DNA of 64,000 nt from an uncultured Faecalibacterium sp. (GTDB taxonomy: Bacteria; Bacillota; Clostridia; Oscillospirales; Ruminococcaceae): assembly GCA_934513205.1 (NCBI GenBank), contig CAKSWU010000002.1, forward strand, positions 124,001-188,000, given 5' to 3'. Of this stretch, positions 49,411 to 57,600 are shown one piece after another (the stretch's first letter is position 1; each line of letters starts with the position of its first letter). Position numbers and translations under genes: made by a program. The notes below the pieces were generated by a model. That model made no database searches. It was not told where the DNA came from and saw nothing but the letters and a program-made list of their open reading frames with translations.

Positions 49411-49947
49411 ATGAAGGATCGCTCTCATTCCCCTGCGCGGCAGCTGGTGCTGGCTGCGCTGTTTCTGGCATTGGCTTTTGTACTGCCGCTGCTCACCGGT
49501 CAGCTGCAGCAGGTCGGCAGCATGCTCTGCCCCATGCATTTCCCGGTGCTGCTGTGCGGCTTTGTTCTGGGCGGGCCGTGGGGCTTTGCGGTAGGCTTTG
49601 CCGCTCCGTTGCTGCGCTCGGTGCTGTTCGGCATGCCGCCCATGTTCCCGGTAGCCATCGCCATGGCGTTTGAGCTGGCAGTCTACGGCCTTGTGTCCGG
49701 CGTAGTCTGGCGCAGAGTCCGGCACACCCTGCCCATGATGTACACCGCTCTTGTCACCGCCATGGTGGCGGGACGTCTGGTGTGGGGTGCCGTGCGGTTT
49801 GTGCTGGCGGGCCTTGTCGGCGGAAGTTTCCCCTTCAGTGCCTTTTTGTCCGGGGCGCTGTTCACGGCGGTGCCGGGCATCATCGCCCAGCTGATCCTCA
49901 TCCCGCTGATCCTTGTGGCTTTGCAGAAGGCAAAGGTCATCGACTGA
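49411..49947 (+). CDS. ECF transporter S component
   Basis: 178 residues with about six hydrophobic helices. The conserved segment around GSMLCPMHFPVLLCGFVLG and APLLRSVLFGMPPMFP fits the ECF_trnsprt family of vitamin-binding S components. It would bind a vitamin or precursor and share a common energising module (EcfA/A'/T) encoded elsewhere. The substrate cannot be read from the sequence. The ATG at 49411 follows AAAGGAGG by 8 bases. A structured leader with a terminator suggests control by the vitamin itself. Confidence 0.87.
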   Translation: MKDRSHSPARQLVLAALFLALAFVLPLLTGQLQQVGSMLCPMHFPVLLCGFVLGGPWGFAVGFAAPLLRSVLFGMPPMFPVAIAMAFELAVYGLVSGVVWRRVRHTLPMMYTALVTAMVAGRLVWGAVRFVLAGLVGGSFPFSAFLSGALFTAVPGIIAQLILIPLILVALQKAKVID

Positions 49948-49961
49948 GTTCCCGATACGCA

Positions 49962-50118
49962 AAAAGGGCTGTTGCCAAGAACTCCCTCAGTCACGGCTTC
50001 GCCGCGCCAGCTCCCTCACGGAGGGAGCCTGACATGACGGTAAGCTGTGAAGCCTCCCTCATTGAGGGAGGTGGCATCGCGTAAGCGATGCCGGAAGGAG
50101 TTTGGCAACAGCCCTTTT
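49962..50118. repeat. Long inverted repeat with nested palindromes (terminator region)
   Basis: The outer arms are AAAAGGGCTGTTGCCAA (49962) and TTGGCAACAGCCCTTTT (ending 50118). Nested inside are CTCCCTCACGGAGGGAG, CTCCCTCATTGAGGGAG and GGCATCGCG/CGATGCC. The outer stem could end transcripts of both convergent genes. The inner blocks recall family R1, as if a repeat had inserted in a terminator loop. Confidence 0.75.
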
Positions 50119-50127
50119 CTATATTTT

Positions 50128-51384
50128 TCAGTTCTTCTTCCCGGTCAGAAACTCCGGCAGAGCCTTGCCCTCCTTGCGCCACTGATGGTACTCGGCGGTG
50201 GCAGCGAACTCCACGTCACCGGCAGAGTTCAGGGCCGTTTCCACCGAGTCCTGCACAACGCCGATGATGAAGCCCACGCCCACCATCTGCATGGCGACAT
50301 CGTTGGAAATGGCGAACAGGGAGCAGGCCATGGGGATCAGCAGCAGGGAGCCGCCGGCCACGCCGGAAGCACCGCAGGCACCCAGAGCGCTCATGGCGCT
50401 CAGCACGATGGCTGCAGGCAGAGACACCTGAATGCCCAGCGTGTTGGCAGCAGCCAGCGTCATAATGGTGATGGTGATGGCGGCGCCGTCCATGTTGATG
50501 GTGGCACCCAGCGGGATGGACACAGAATACATGTCCTTGTCCAGACCCAGCTTTTCACACAGGGCCATGTTCACCGGGATGTTGGCGGCAGAGCTGCGGG
50601 TGAAGAAGGCGGTCAGGCCGGATTCCTTCAGGCAGCGGAACACCAGCGGGTACGGGTTGCAGCCCAGATAGAGGAACATGATGAGGGGGGAGACGACCAG
50701 AGCCATGAACAGCATGGTGCCCACCAGCAGAGCCAGCAGCTTGCCGTACTGGGTAAAGATGGCAAGGCCGTTGCCGGAAACGTTGGTGTAGACCAGACCC
50801 ATGATGCCGAAGGGTGCCAGATTGATGATCCAGCGCACGATCTGGGAGACCGCATCGGCAGTGTCTGCCAGAAAAGCCTTGGTGCTCCCGGTGCCGATCT
50901 TCTTCATGGCCACGCCGAACATGCAGGCCCAGAACAGGATGCCAATGTAGTTGCCGTTCATAATGGCGCTGACCGGGTTTGCCACAAAGTTGGTCAGCAG
51001 GGTGCCCATGACTTCGCCCAGACCCTGCGGAACAACGTCCGACTGGGCGGCGTCTGCCAGCAGCACCGTGACCGGGAACATAAAGCTGGCCACCACTGCG
51101 ATGGCGGCAGCCAGAAAGGTGGTGAGCATGTACAGCCAGATGACGGTGCCGAAGCGGCGGTCCAGCTTGGACGAGCCCTGTGCCAGCGCACTTGCCACGA
51201 TGACGAACACCAGCACCGGGGCAATGCCCTTCAGGGCACCCACGAACAGGCTGCCCAGTTCACCCACCCAGCCAGCACCGGGGGCCGCCAGAGCCAGCAC
51301 CGCACCAACGATCAGACCGATCAGGATGCGAACGATCAGACTGATGCCGTTGTAGCGGGCAACGGCCTTGTTCAACGTTTTCAT
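50128..51384 (-). CDS. sstT: Serine/threonine-sodium symporter
   Basis: 418 residues of the DAACS (glutamate/aspartate symporter) fold with about eight membrane helices and two re-entrant loops. The SstT-type blocks are SSAANIPVNMALCEKLGL (the serine-rich hairpin) and SIPLGATINMDGAAITI. It begins MKTLNKAVARYNGISLIVRI. Takes up Ser and Thr with sodium. The start at 51384 follows GAGGAG; an in-frame upstream frame is not used. Confidence 0.94.
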   Translation of the reverse strand: MKTLNKAVARYNGISLIVRILIGLIVGAVLALAAPGAGWVGELGSLFVGALKGIAPVLVFVIVASALAQGSSKLDRRFGTVIWLYMLTTFLAAAIAVVASFMFPVTVLLADAAQSDVVPQGLGEVMGTLLTNFVANPVSAIMNGNYIGILFWACMFGVAMKKIGTGSTKAFLADTADAVSQIVRWIINLAPFGIMGLVYTNVSGNGLAIFTQYGKLLALLVGTMLFMALVVSPLIMFLYLGCNPYPLVFRCLKESGLTAFFTRSSAANIPVNMALCEKLGLDKDMYSVSIPLGATINMDGAAITITIMTLAAANTLGIQVSLPAAIVLSAMSALGACGASGVAGGSLLLIPMACSLFAISNDVAMQMVGVGFIIGVVQDSVETALNSAGDVEFAATAEYHQWRKEGKALPEFLTGKKN

Positions 51385-51455
51385 ATCAATACACTCCTCT
51401 TTTCCTGTACGCCCACTGCGCACAACTTTCTGCTTTCCACGCGGAGACAGGTGTT

Positions 51456-51484
51456 ATTATAGCACACACAGAGGAAAAATGAAA
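51456..51484 (-). promoter_or_regulatory. Promoter of sstT
   Basis: Minus strand: TTTCAT, 17-base spacer, TATAAT at plus-strand 51456-51461, with a TG extension before the -10. The rest of 51485-51590 shows no gene. Confidence 0.6.
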
Positions 51485-51592
51485 GCATTTTCAAACATTT
51501 TTTGTTCACAAAATTCCGGTTTCCCCCTTTTGTGTTGATTTTTCGACTTTAACTGTATTTGGAGCACGGACAGTTCTGGCTGCGCGGCATGA

Positions 51593-51638
51593 AAAAAGCC
51601 TGCGCCGCACCCCGGAAAAAAGGGGATGCGCGCAGGCA
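51593..51638 (-). terminator. Terminator of the GNAT gene
   Basis: GCCTGCGCCGCA and TGCGCGCAGGC arms with an inner CCCC/GGGG stem. On the minus strand six T residues follow. Confidence 0.8.
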
Positions 51639-51650
51639 GCAGGTCCGCAC

Positions 51651-52154
51651 TCAGCCCAGCGGCTGGGTCGCGGCAAGTTTCTGGTAGGCGTAGCGGGGGG
51701 AACCATCTGCCACATGGATGACGCCGCAGCGGGTGAATCCATTCTGTTCCAGCAGATGTTGCATGATCTTGTTGTCGGCATGGGTGTCCGCCCGCAGGCT
51801 CTGGCAGTGCTCCAGACTCCAGTCCAGCACGGCCTTGCCCACGCCCTTCTGTTTGCCGGCCGATGCCAGACGGTGCACCGTGCCGTAGGGCAGGGTATCG
51901 TCCAGCCACTTGCCGTCCTCCAGGACGGCATAGGTCGGGTCCTCGCCCAGAATAAAGGCAAAGACCGCTTCGATCTGACCATTGACCACATAGAGGAACA
52001 GCCGGTTCGAGTCGATGTCCTCTTCCAGCATCCCCTGCGGGGGATAATCGCTGCCCCACTGGGCCGGGTTGCCCGACTCCCGCATCCGCTCACGCGCATG
52101 GGCGTAGATCTTCAGGATCTGCGGCAGATCCCCTCTGACTGCACCACGAAACAT
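51651..52154 (-). CDS. GNAT-family N-acetyltransferase
   Basis: 167 residues. The fold shows IYAHARERMRESGNPAQWGSDYP (a start common to a clostridial GNAT subgroup), a beta core with EAVFAFILGEDPTY, the acetyl-CoA loop GKQKGVGKAVLDW (about 103-115), and THADNKIMQHLLEQNGF near the end. It acetylates a small molecule or protein; the target is unknown. Single gene with a terminator. Confidence 0.87.
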   Translation of the reverse strand: MFRGAVRGDLPQILKIYAHARERMRESGNPAQWGSDYPPQGMLEEDIDSNRLFLYVVNGQIEAVFAFILGEDPTYAVLEDGKWLDDTLPYGTVHRLASAGKQKGVGKAVLDWSLEHCQSLRADTHADNKIMQHLLEQNGFTRCGVIHVADGSPRYAYQKLAATQPLG

Positions 52155-52286
52155 TCATTCCACCTCTTTCAAAGACGCTGCGCCCTGTCGGCACAGCACC
52201 GGAGAATACCGTTATTGTACTACATTCTGCCATAAAAATCCAGTTTCTGCATCAAACTGTCGAAAAAATGACGCAAACGGCAAAAC

Positions 52287-52323
52287 AAGAGCCTGCTGCA
52301 CAGCATGGATGCAGCAGGCTCTT
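52287..52323. terminator. Terminator after the AraC-type gene
   Basis: AAGAGCCTGCTGCA and TGCAGCAGGCTCTT, a perfect 14-base stem with a 9-base loop, A-rich upstream. Confidence 0.85.
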
Positions 52324-52355
52324 AGGCAGAAGGCTCTGTCACAGAAATGCGGGCG

Positions 52356-52742
52356 TCACGCGCTGACCCGGGGACGGGTGCGCTCCAGACGGTACTCCCG
52401 GGGGCTCAGGCCGTAGCGCTCGTGGAACAGCCGGTAGAAGTAGCTGGTGTTCTCGTAGCCCACCAGCGTGATGATCTGCTGGATGTTCATGTCGCTGCGG
52501 CGCAGCAGCCGGGCAGCGGTCTCCATGCGGTGCTTTTGCAGCAGTTCCTTGTAGGTGCGCCCGGTCTCGGCCCGCACGCACTCGCTGACGTATGCCAGCG
52601 AGACGCCGTAGGCTCTTGCCACGTTGGACAGGCTGGCTTCCCGGTAATTCTGGCTGATCTCGTTCAATGCCGCCTGCACCAGTGCTTCCCGGCTGACCGT
52701 CTCGGTGCGGGGCTGCGGCGTAAATTTCTGGATCTGTTCCAT
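52356..52742 (-). CDS. Stand-alone AraC-type DNA-binding protein
   Basis: 128 residues. Nearly all of it is the double helix-turn-helix of AraC regulators (about 25-125, with VARAYGVSLAYVSECVRAETG and IITLVGYENTSYFYRLFHERYGLSPREYR). There is no sensor domain. The ATG at 52742 follows GGAGG by 8 bases; the open frame upstream to 52856 has no ribosome site. It may act like the short regulators SoxS/MarA, or bind constitutively. The target is unknown. Confidence 0.85.
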   Translation of the reverse strand: MEQIQKFTPQPRTETVSREALVQAALNEISQNYREASLSNVARAYGVSLAYVSECVRAETGRTYKELLQKHRMETAARLLRRSDMNIQQIITLVGYENTSYFYRLFHERYGLSPREYRLERTRPRVSA

Positions 52743-52905
52743 AGCGTTTTCCTCCATAAAGGGTGCGGCAGGCGGGGACAGGGGGAAGTCGGACACCTGC
52801 CGCACATGGATCACAGGTCGTTCGGACCTTGTACCCTTAATACGGGCCATCCCCACGGAATATTGCAGAAAGCTAAAAAATTTTTGTTATTTTCCGTCCC
52901 ACAGA

Positions 52906-52942
52906 AAAAGGCCGCTTCCGCGCGGGGCAGAAACGGCCTTTT
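52906..52942 (-). terminator. Terminator of the pst operon
   Basis: AAAAAGGCCG and CGGCCTTTTT arms, downstream of phoU on the minus strand. Confidence 0.75.
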
Positions 52943-52993
52943 TCAGGAGAAATAGAGAAAACACGAACCCTCAAAAATGAGGAAGGAAAATGC

Positions 52994-53662
52994 TCAGAAC
53001 ATGCTTTCGTCTTTGTAGCGTCCGGTGCGCACGAACTGCACCCACTCCGCGACGTTCACGGCGTGGTCGCCGATGCGCTCCAGATATTTGATGACCATCA
53101 GCAGGTCCAGCGCGGCGTCCACCTTGGCGGGGGCGGCGGCGATCTCCTGCGCCAGCGTGCGCTTGATGGCGTTGAAGTCATAGTCCACCTCGTCATCGGC
53201 TTCGATCACCTTGCGGGCGGCAGTTTCGTCCTCGGCGGTCAGGGCAGCCATGGCGTCCAGGATCATCTGGTAGGCCTTGCGGCCCATGGCAATGGCCTGA
53301 CTGACAGCGGGGTCGCCCTCTTTGCGCACGGTGACCAGATGGGGGATGATCTCGGCGATGTCGGCAGCATGGTCGCCCATGCGCTCGATATCGGTGACCA
53401 CCTTCATGGCGGTGGAAATGTGGCGCAGGTCGCCCGCCACCGGCTGCTGGCGCAGCAGCAAGGTCATGCAGCGGTGCTCGATGTCCCGCTCCATGTTATT
53501 GATGCGGTCATCCCCCTGCACGATCTTCTGGGCGGCTACGGCATCGGCGGTGCACAGCGCTTCCAGCGCGTTCTCCACAGCTTCGGCAGCGTTCTGCCCC
53601 ATCTCCACCAAAGCGACCCTGAGGGCTTCCAGATCGCTGTCGTATTGTTTGCGAATGCTCAT
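52994..53662 (-). CDS. phoU: Phosphate transport system regulator PhoU
   Basis: 222 residues, all helical, with two PhoU repeats (about 15-105 and 115-205). The metal-binding signatures appear as DIERMGDHAADIAEI (about 92) and KYLERIGDHAVNVAEWVQF (about 190). It modulates Pst activity and Pho signalling. It follows pstB by 19 bases as the last gene of the operon. No PhoR/PhoB pair lies nearby. Confidence 0.95.
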   Translation of the reverse strand: MSIRKQYDSDLEALRVALVEMGQNAAEAVENALEALCTADAVAAQKIVQGDDRINNMERDIEHRCMTLLLRQQPVAGDLRHISTAMKVVTDIERMGDHAADIAEIIPHLVTVRKEGDPAVSQAIAMGRKAYQMILDAMAALTAEDETAARKVIEADDEVDYDFNAIKRTLAQEIAAAPAKVDAALDLLMVIKYLERIGDHAVNVAEWVQFVRTGRYKDESMF

Positions 53663-53681
53663 TGTTTTGTTCCTCCCTGCA

Positions 53682-54449
53682 TTAACCGAACCGACCGGAG
53701 ATATAGTCCTCGGTGCGCTTGTCCCGGGGTGTGCTGAAGATCTGGGCCGTGGGGCCCACCTCCACCAGTTCCCCCAGCAGGAAGAAGGCGGTGCGGTCGC
53801 TGATGCGGGCAGCCTGCTGCATATTGTGGGTGACGATGACCACGGTGTAGTTCTTCTTCAGCTCACTCATCAGCTCCTCCACCTTCATGGTAGAGCCGGG
53901 GTCCAGTGCGCTGGTGGGCTCGTCCATCAGCAACACCTCGGGCTTCACCGCCAGGGCCCGGGCGATGCACAGACGCTGCTGCTGCCCGCCGGAAAGGCCC
54001 AGCGCGCTCTTTTTCAGGCGGTCCTTCACCTCGTCCCACAGGGCTGCGCCCCGCAGGCTGCTTTCCACCAGCTCGTCCAGCTCGGCCTTGTTGCGCACGC
54101 CGTGCAGCTTGGGGCCGTAGGTGATGTTGTCGTAGATGCTCATGGGGAAGGGGTTTGCTTTCTGGAATACCATGCCCACCCGGCGGCGCAGGTCGGTCAG
54201 CTGCATTTCCCGGGCAAAGATGTCCTCGCCCTTCAGCCGTACATCACCCTCGATGCGCACGCCCGGCACAAGGTCGTTCATGCGGTTCAGGGTCTTTAAA
54301 AAGGTGGACTTGCCGCAGCCGGAGGGGCCGATGAGTGCGGTGATCTCCCGCTCGCCCACATCCAGCGAAATGCTCTTCAGCGCCTTGAAGTCGCCGTACC
54401 AGAGGTTCAGATCCTTTGCCGATATCACCGGCACATTCGTGTTTTCCAT
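53682..54449 (-). CDS. pstB: Phosphate ABC transporter, ATP-binding protein
   Basis: 255 residues. Walker A is GPSGCGKST (about 38-46), the Q loop is VFQKANPFPMSI (about 90), the ABC signature LSGGQQQRLCIARAL (about 155) and Walker B VLLMDEPTSALDP. Energises the PstCA channel. The ATG at 54449 follows GAGG by 6 bases; an ATG four codons upstream lacks one. A 108-base gap to pstA holds a hairpin with the conserved tail. Confidence 0.97.
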   Translation of the reverse strand: MENTNVPVISAKDLNLWYGDFKALKSISLDVGEREITALIGPSGCGKSTFLKTLNRMNDLVPGVRIEGDVRLKGEDIFAREMQLTDLRRRVGMVFQKANPFPMSIYDNITYGPKLHGVRNKAELDELVESSLRGAALWDEVKDRLKKSALGLSGGQQQRLCIARALAVKPEVLLMDEPTSALDPGSTMKVEELMSELKKNYTVVIVTHNMQQAARISDRTAFFLLGELVEVGPTAQIFSTPRDKRTEDYISGRFG

Positions 54450-54498
54450 AGAGTACCTCATTGTTGAATTTCAACAGGAAGTTTATCGTTTCGGCCCT

Positions 54499-54545
54499 TC
54501 CCGTGAAAATGCAGATCTGAAAAATCCGCAGATTTTCAAATCTAC
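54499..54545 (-). terminator. Hairpin with conserved tail between pstA and pstB
   Basis: On the minus strand an imperfect stem built on AGATTTGAAAATCTG/CAGATCT is followed by GCATTTTCACGGGA (plus-strand 54499-54512). It is the fourth copy of this tail. It could lower pstB-phoU expression relative to pstSCA. Confidence 0.6.
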
Positions 54546-54557
54546 GAAAATCAAATT

Positions 54558-55415
54558 TTACTGTTTCTGTTTCAGTTTTGTTCTAGCCAGACGTGCCGCC
54601 AGATTGATCAGCAGCACCAGCACCAGCAGCACGGCGCCGATGCCCCATGCAGAAGCGAAGTCACCGTCCTCAAAGGCGCGCAGGTACAGCAGCACCGACA
54701 GGGTAGCGCCGTTGGAGGTGTAGGCTTTGAATACGCTCTTGGCGATCACCTCTGCCGCACCGGCGGTGAACAGCAGCGCGGCACTTTCGCCCACGATGCG
54801 GCCTACCGCCAGAATGCAGCCGGTGACGACGCCGTCGATGCTGCAAGGCAGCACGATGGTGCGGATGATGTGCCACTTGCCCGCACCCAGACCCATGGCA
54901 CCCTCGCGGTAGCCCTGCGGCACCGTTTTCAGGGATTCCTGCGTGGTGCGGATGATGGTGGGCAGGTTCATCACCACCAGCGTCAGACTGCCGGACAAAA
55001 GACAGGTCTGGAAGCCCAGTGCCTGACTGAACATCAGCATACCCACCAGACCGTAGAGGATGCTGGGGATGCCCGCCAGCGTTTCGTTGGTAAACTCGAT
55101 GACCTCGATGAGCCGCCGGTTAGAGGCGTACTCAGTCAGGTAGACCGCCGCGCCCACGCCCAGCGGCAATACGATAAGTAATGTCAGCAGAATGACATAC
55201 AGAGTGTTGAGGATGGCGGGCAGAATGCCGTCGGTTTTTTTCAGCACACTGGCGGTGGTGGAAAGGAAGTTCCAGCTGATGTGGGGGATGCCCCGCACCA
55301 GCACCATGCCGATGATCCCGGCCACCAGCACCATCACCAGCACGGCGCTGGCCCAGACCAGCACGGTCATTACCCGGTTCCATGCCCGGCGGGAGGGCGA
55401 AAAGCCGTTATTCAT
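54558..55415 (-). CDS. pstA: Phosphate ABC transporter, permease PstA
   Basis: 285 residues with six membrane helices. It shows the PstA core (LPLGVGAAVYLTEYA, NLPTIIRTTQESLKTVP and the EAA loop EGAMGLGAGKWHII). Forms the inner-membrane channel with PstC. Its start overlaps the pstC stop by 8 bases. Confidence 0.96.
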   Translation of the reverse strand: MNNGFSPSRRAWNRVMTVLVWASAVLVMVLVAGIIGMVLVRGIPHISWNFLSTTASVLKKTDGILPAILNTLYVILLTLLIVLPLGVGAAVYLTEYASNRRLIEVIEFTNETLAGIPSILYGLVGMLMFSQALGFQTCLLSGSLTLVVMNLPTIIRTTQESLKTVPQGYREGAMGLGAGKWHIIRTIVLPCSIDGVVTGCILAVGRIVGESAALLFTAGAAEVIAKSVFKAYTSNGATLSVLLYLRAFEDGDFASAWGIGAVLLVLVLLINLAARLARTKLKQKQ

Positions 55416-56322
55416 CGCGGCTGCCTCCCTTCAGTACCACATTCAGCACAACGTTGATGAGCATGATGAACACGAACAGCACCAGCGCGATGCTGAACAG
55501 TGCCTGCCGCTGCAGGCCGCCGGCGTAGCTCATCTCCTTGGCGATGGCAGTGGTCAGCAAAGTGACGCTGCGGAAGGGGCTGTCCGGCATGTTGGGGCTG
55601 TTGCCCGCCACCATCATCACAGCCATGGCTTCGCCGATGGCGCGGCCGATGCCCAGCACAACGCCTGCGGCAATGCCGCTTTTGGCTGCCGGGATGCTGA
55701 TCTTGAACCATGTTTCGGTGTCGGTAGCACCCAGCGCCAGACTGCCCTGCTCATACTCCGGCGGCACGGCGTTGAGCGCCGTCACCGACACGGACACGAT
55801 GCTGGGCAAGATCATGATGGAAAGCACCACGATGGCGCTGAGCAGGCAGGCACCGGAGGCCTTGCCGAAGGTCTTGGCCACGGCGGGCACCAGCACCTGC
55901 ATACCCAAAAGGCCGAACACCACGCTGGGGATGCCGGACAGCAGCTCGATGGCGGTGACCACCACGGTGCGCAGCTTGGGATTTGCGGCCTTGGAGAGGA
56001 ACACTGCCGTCAGCAGGCCGCTGGGCACACCGAGGATGGTAGCGCCCAGCGTGCCGTAGATGCTGGACAGGATGAAGGGCAGGATGCCGAACAGCGGCTG
56101 GGCCGCCGTGGACGCCCACGTTGTGCCGAACAGAAATTGGAACAGGCCGATTTTATGGATGGCCGGCACGCCGGAGATCACCATGTACACCGAGATGAGC
56201 ACCACACAGCACACCGCCAGCATTCCGCACAGAAAGAACAGAACGTTCATCACGGCTTCCAGCCAATCGGCGGGGGTACGGGGCAGCCGCATCCGGCGCA
56301 GGGAAGAGGTTGTAGTTTTCAT
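55408..56322 (-). CDS. pstC: Phosphate ABC transporter, permease PstC
   Basis: 304 residues with about six membrane helices. The PstC blocks are present (IPSVVFGLLGMQVLVP, ILPSIVSVSVTALNAVP, the EAA loop EQGSLALGATDTETW, and VLGIGRAIGEAMAVMMVAGN). It follows pstS after an 83-base gap that holds a terminator-like hairpin. Confidence 0.96.
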   Translation of the reverse strand: MKTTTSSLRRMRLPRTPADWLEAVMNVLFFLCGMLAVCCVVLISVYMVISGVPAIHKIGLFQFLFGTTWASTAAQPLFGILPFILSSIYGTLGATILGVPSGLLTAVFLSKAANPKLRTVVVTAIELLSGIPSVVFGLLGMQVLVPAVAKTFGKASGACLLSAIVVLSIMILPSIVSVSVTALNAVPPEYEQGSLALGATDTETWFKISIPAAKSGIAAGVVLGIGRAIGEAMAVMMVAGNSPNMPDSPFRSVTLLTTAIAKEMSYAGGLQRQALFSIALVLFVFIMLINVVLNVVLKGGSRDE

Positions 56323-56341
56323 AACGCGATCCTATAAAAAG

Positions 56342-56378
56342 CCGCACCAGCCCAGCCTTTCCGGGCAGACCGGTGCGG
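56342..56378 (-). terminator. Hairpin between pstS and pstC (partial terminator)
   Basis: CCGCACC and GGTGCGG arms. On the minus strand they are followed by CTTTTTATAGG. Such hairpins often let PstS be made in excess over the permease. Confidence 0.6.
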
Positions 56379-56405
56379 AAATTCTATTCTGGGATTTGTC
56401 GGGGC

Positions 56406-57293
56406 TTACTCGTTCACGGGCACAGCGCCTGCGGTGCGGATGAGGTCGGCAGCGTCCTTGCTGGTGGCAAAGTCCACAAAGGCCTGTGCCTGCTCAGACA
56501 GGGCAGCGCTCTTGTTGGTAACGAACACGAAGGGACGCTGGATCTTGTAGCTGCCGTCCTTCACGGTGTCCTCGCTGCACTCCACACCCTCCACGGTGAC
56601 CATGGCAACGGTGTCGCCCACAGCGGACAGAGAAGCGTAGCCAACGGCCAGCGGGTTTGCCTCCACAGCGCTGATGACAGCGCCGGTAGCGGTCAGCTCC
56701 TGTGCGTACTTGCAGCTGTCCTTCACGTCCACGATGCTCTCAAAGCCATCGCGGGTGCCGGAACCGGCCTCACGACCCACCAGAACGATCTCGCCGTCGT
56801 CGCCGCCGACCTCCTTCCAGTTGGTGATCTCGCCGGTGAACATCTTCTTGAGCTGCTCCACGGTCAGGTCTGCCACCTTGCTGTCCTTGTTCACGATGAT
56901 GGCAATGCCGTCCAGCGCCACGATGGTGCCGTCCACATCCTTCTTCTCATCGTCCTTCAGGGCGCGGGAAGACAGGCCGATGTCCAGCGTCTTGTCGGTC
57001 GCGCCGGTGATGCCAGCGCCGGAGCCGGTGGGGTCGTAGCTGACGGTAACGCCCGGCTCCACCTCGGCAAAGCCCTCGGTCAGGGCGGCGATGACGTTCT
57101 TCATGGAAGTGGAACCGCCGGTCGCAACGTTGCCGCTCAGGGTACCGGCTGCCTGCTCGGCAGCGGAAGAAGCGGTGGAAGCAGAGGCGGCAGTGGATGC
57201 GGAAGAGGCCGCACCGCCGCAGGCGGTCAGCGCCATGGCGGCTGCAACAGCGCCGCAGACAGCGATAAACGAACGACGAGTGATCTTTTTCAT
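56406..57293 (-). CDS. pstS: Phosphate-binding lipoprotein PstS
   Basis: 295 residues. The signal (KKITRRSFIAVCGAVAAAMALTAC) has a twin-arginine-like TRRSF and a lipobox Cys at about 25. After a Ser/Ala linker (about 27-50) comes the PstS fold: STSMKNVIAALTEGF, YDPTGSGAGITG, DIGLSSRAL, NWKEVGG and REAGSGTRDGFES, all of which hold phosphate. It delivers phosphate to PstCA. First gene of the operon. Confidence 0.95.
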   Translation of the reverse strand: MKKITRRSFIAVCGAVAAAMALTACGGAASSASTAASASTASSAAEQAAGTLSGNVATGGSTSMKNVIAALTEGFAEVEPGVTVSYDPTGSGAGITGATDKTLDIGLSSRALKDDEKKDVDGTIVALDGIAIIVNKDSKVADLTVEQLKKMFTGEITNWKEVGGDDGEIVLVGREAGSGTRDGFESIVDVKDSCKYAQELTATGAVISAVEANPLAVGYASLSAVGDTVAMVTVEGVECSEDTVKDGSYKIQRPFVFVTNKSAALSEQAQAFVDFATSKDAADLIRTAGAVPVNE

Positions 57294-57367
57294 AACCCTT
57301 TTTCCTCCAGTAAATGCCGGTCCGATCGCCGGCAGGTCGGTTTCATGTTTTCCTTGGGAACGACCCT

Positions 57368-57397
57368 ATTGTATCCTGCCTCCGGTTTTTCTTCGAC
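57368..57397 (-). promoter_or_regulatory. Possible promoter of the pst operon
   Basis: Minus strand TACAAT (plus 57368-57373) lies upstream of pstS, with only a weak -35 (GTCGAA, 18-base spacer). That is typical of activator-dependent promoters, but no clear Pho box was identified. Confidence 0.4.
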
Positions 57398-57552
57398 CAT
57401 GGCAGGGCAAAATGCAGGTAAATCTTTGGGACATGCCTGCGCGGCAGTGTCAACTTGTGGTAAAGCCGGGCAGAAAAACATGCCGCTTTTCTTTACATGG
57501 AGAGAAAAACTGCCCAAAAGGCCTTTTCCGCCGCTGGGCAGAACGACAAAAA
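57398..57552. other. Non-coding stretch between pstS and the next lipoprotein
   Basis: No gene seen. It holds a TGCCCA/TGGGCA hairpin (about 57509-57541) and runs into the terminator at 57553. Confidence 0.5.
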
Positions 57553-57585
57553 GCCCCGGGCACTCTTTCAAAGAATGCTCGGGGC
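57553..57585 (-). terminator. Terminator of the Tat-like lipoprotein
   Basis: GCCCCGGGCACTCTTT pairs with AAAGAATGCTCGGGGC. On the minus strand TTTTTG follows. Confidence 0.8.
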
Positions 57586-57600
57586 AAAAGGGTCTGCGGG

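Noticed and set aside
52743..52856. Longer N-terminus for the AraC-type protein
   Set aside because: The upstream ATG has no ribosome site, while the ATG at 52742 has GGAGG at 8 bases.
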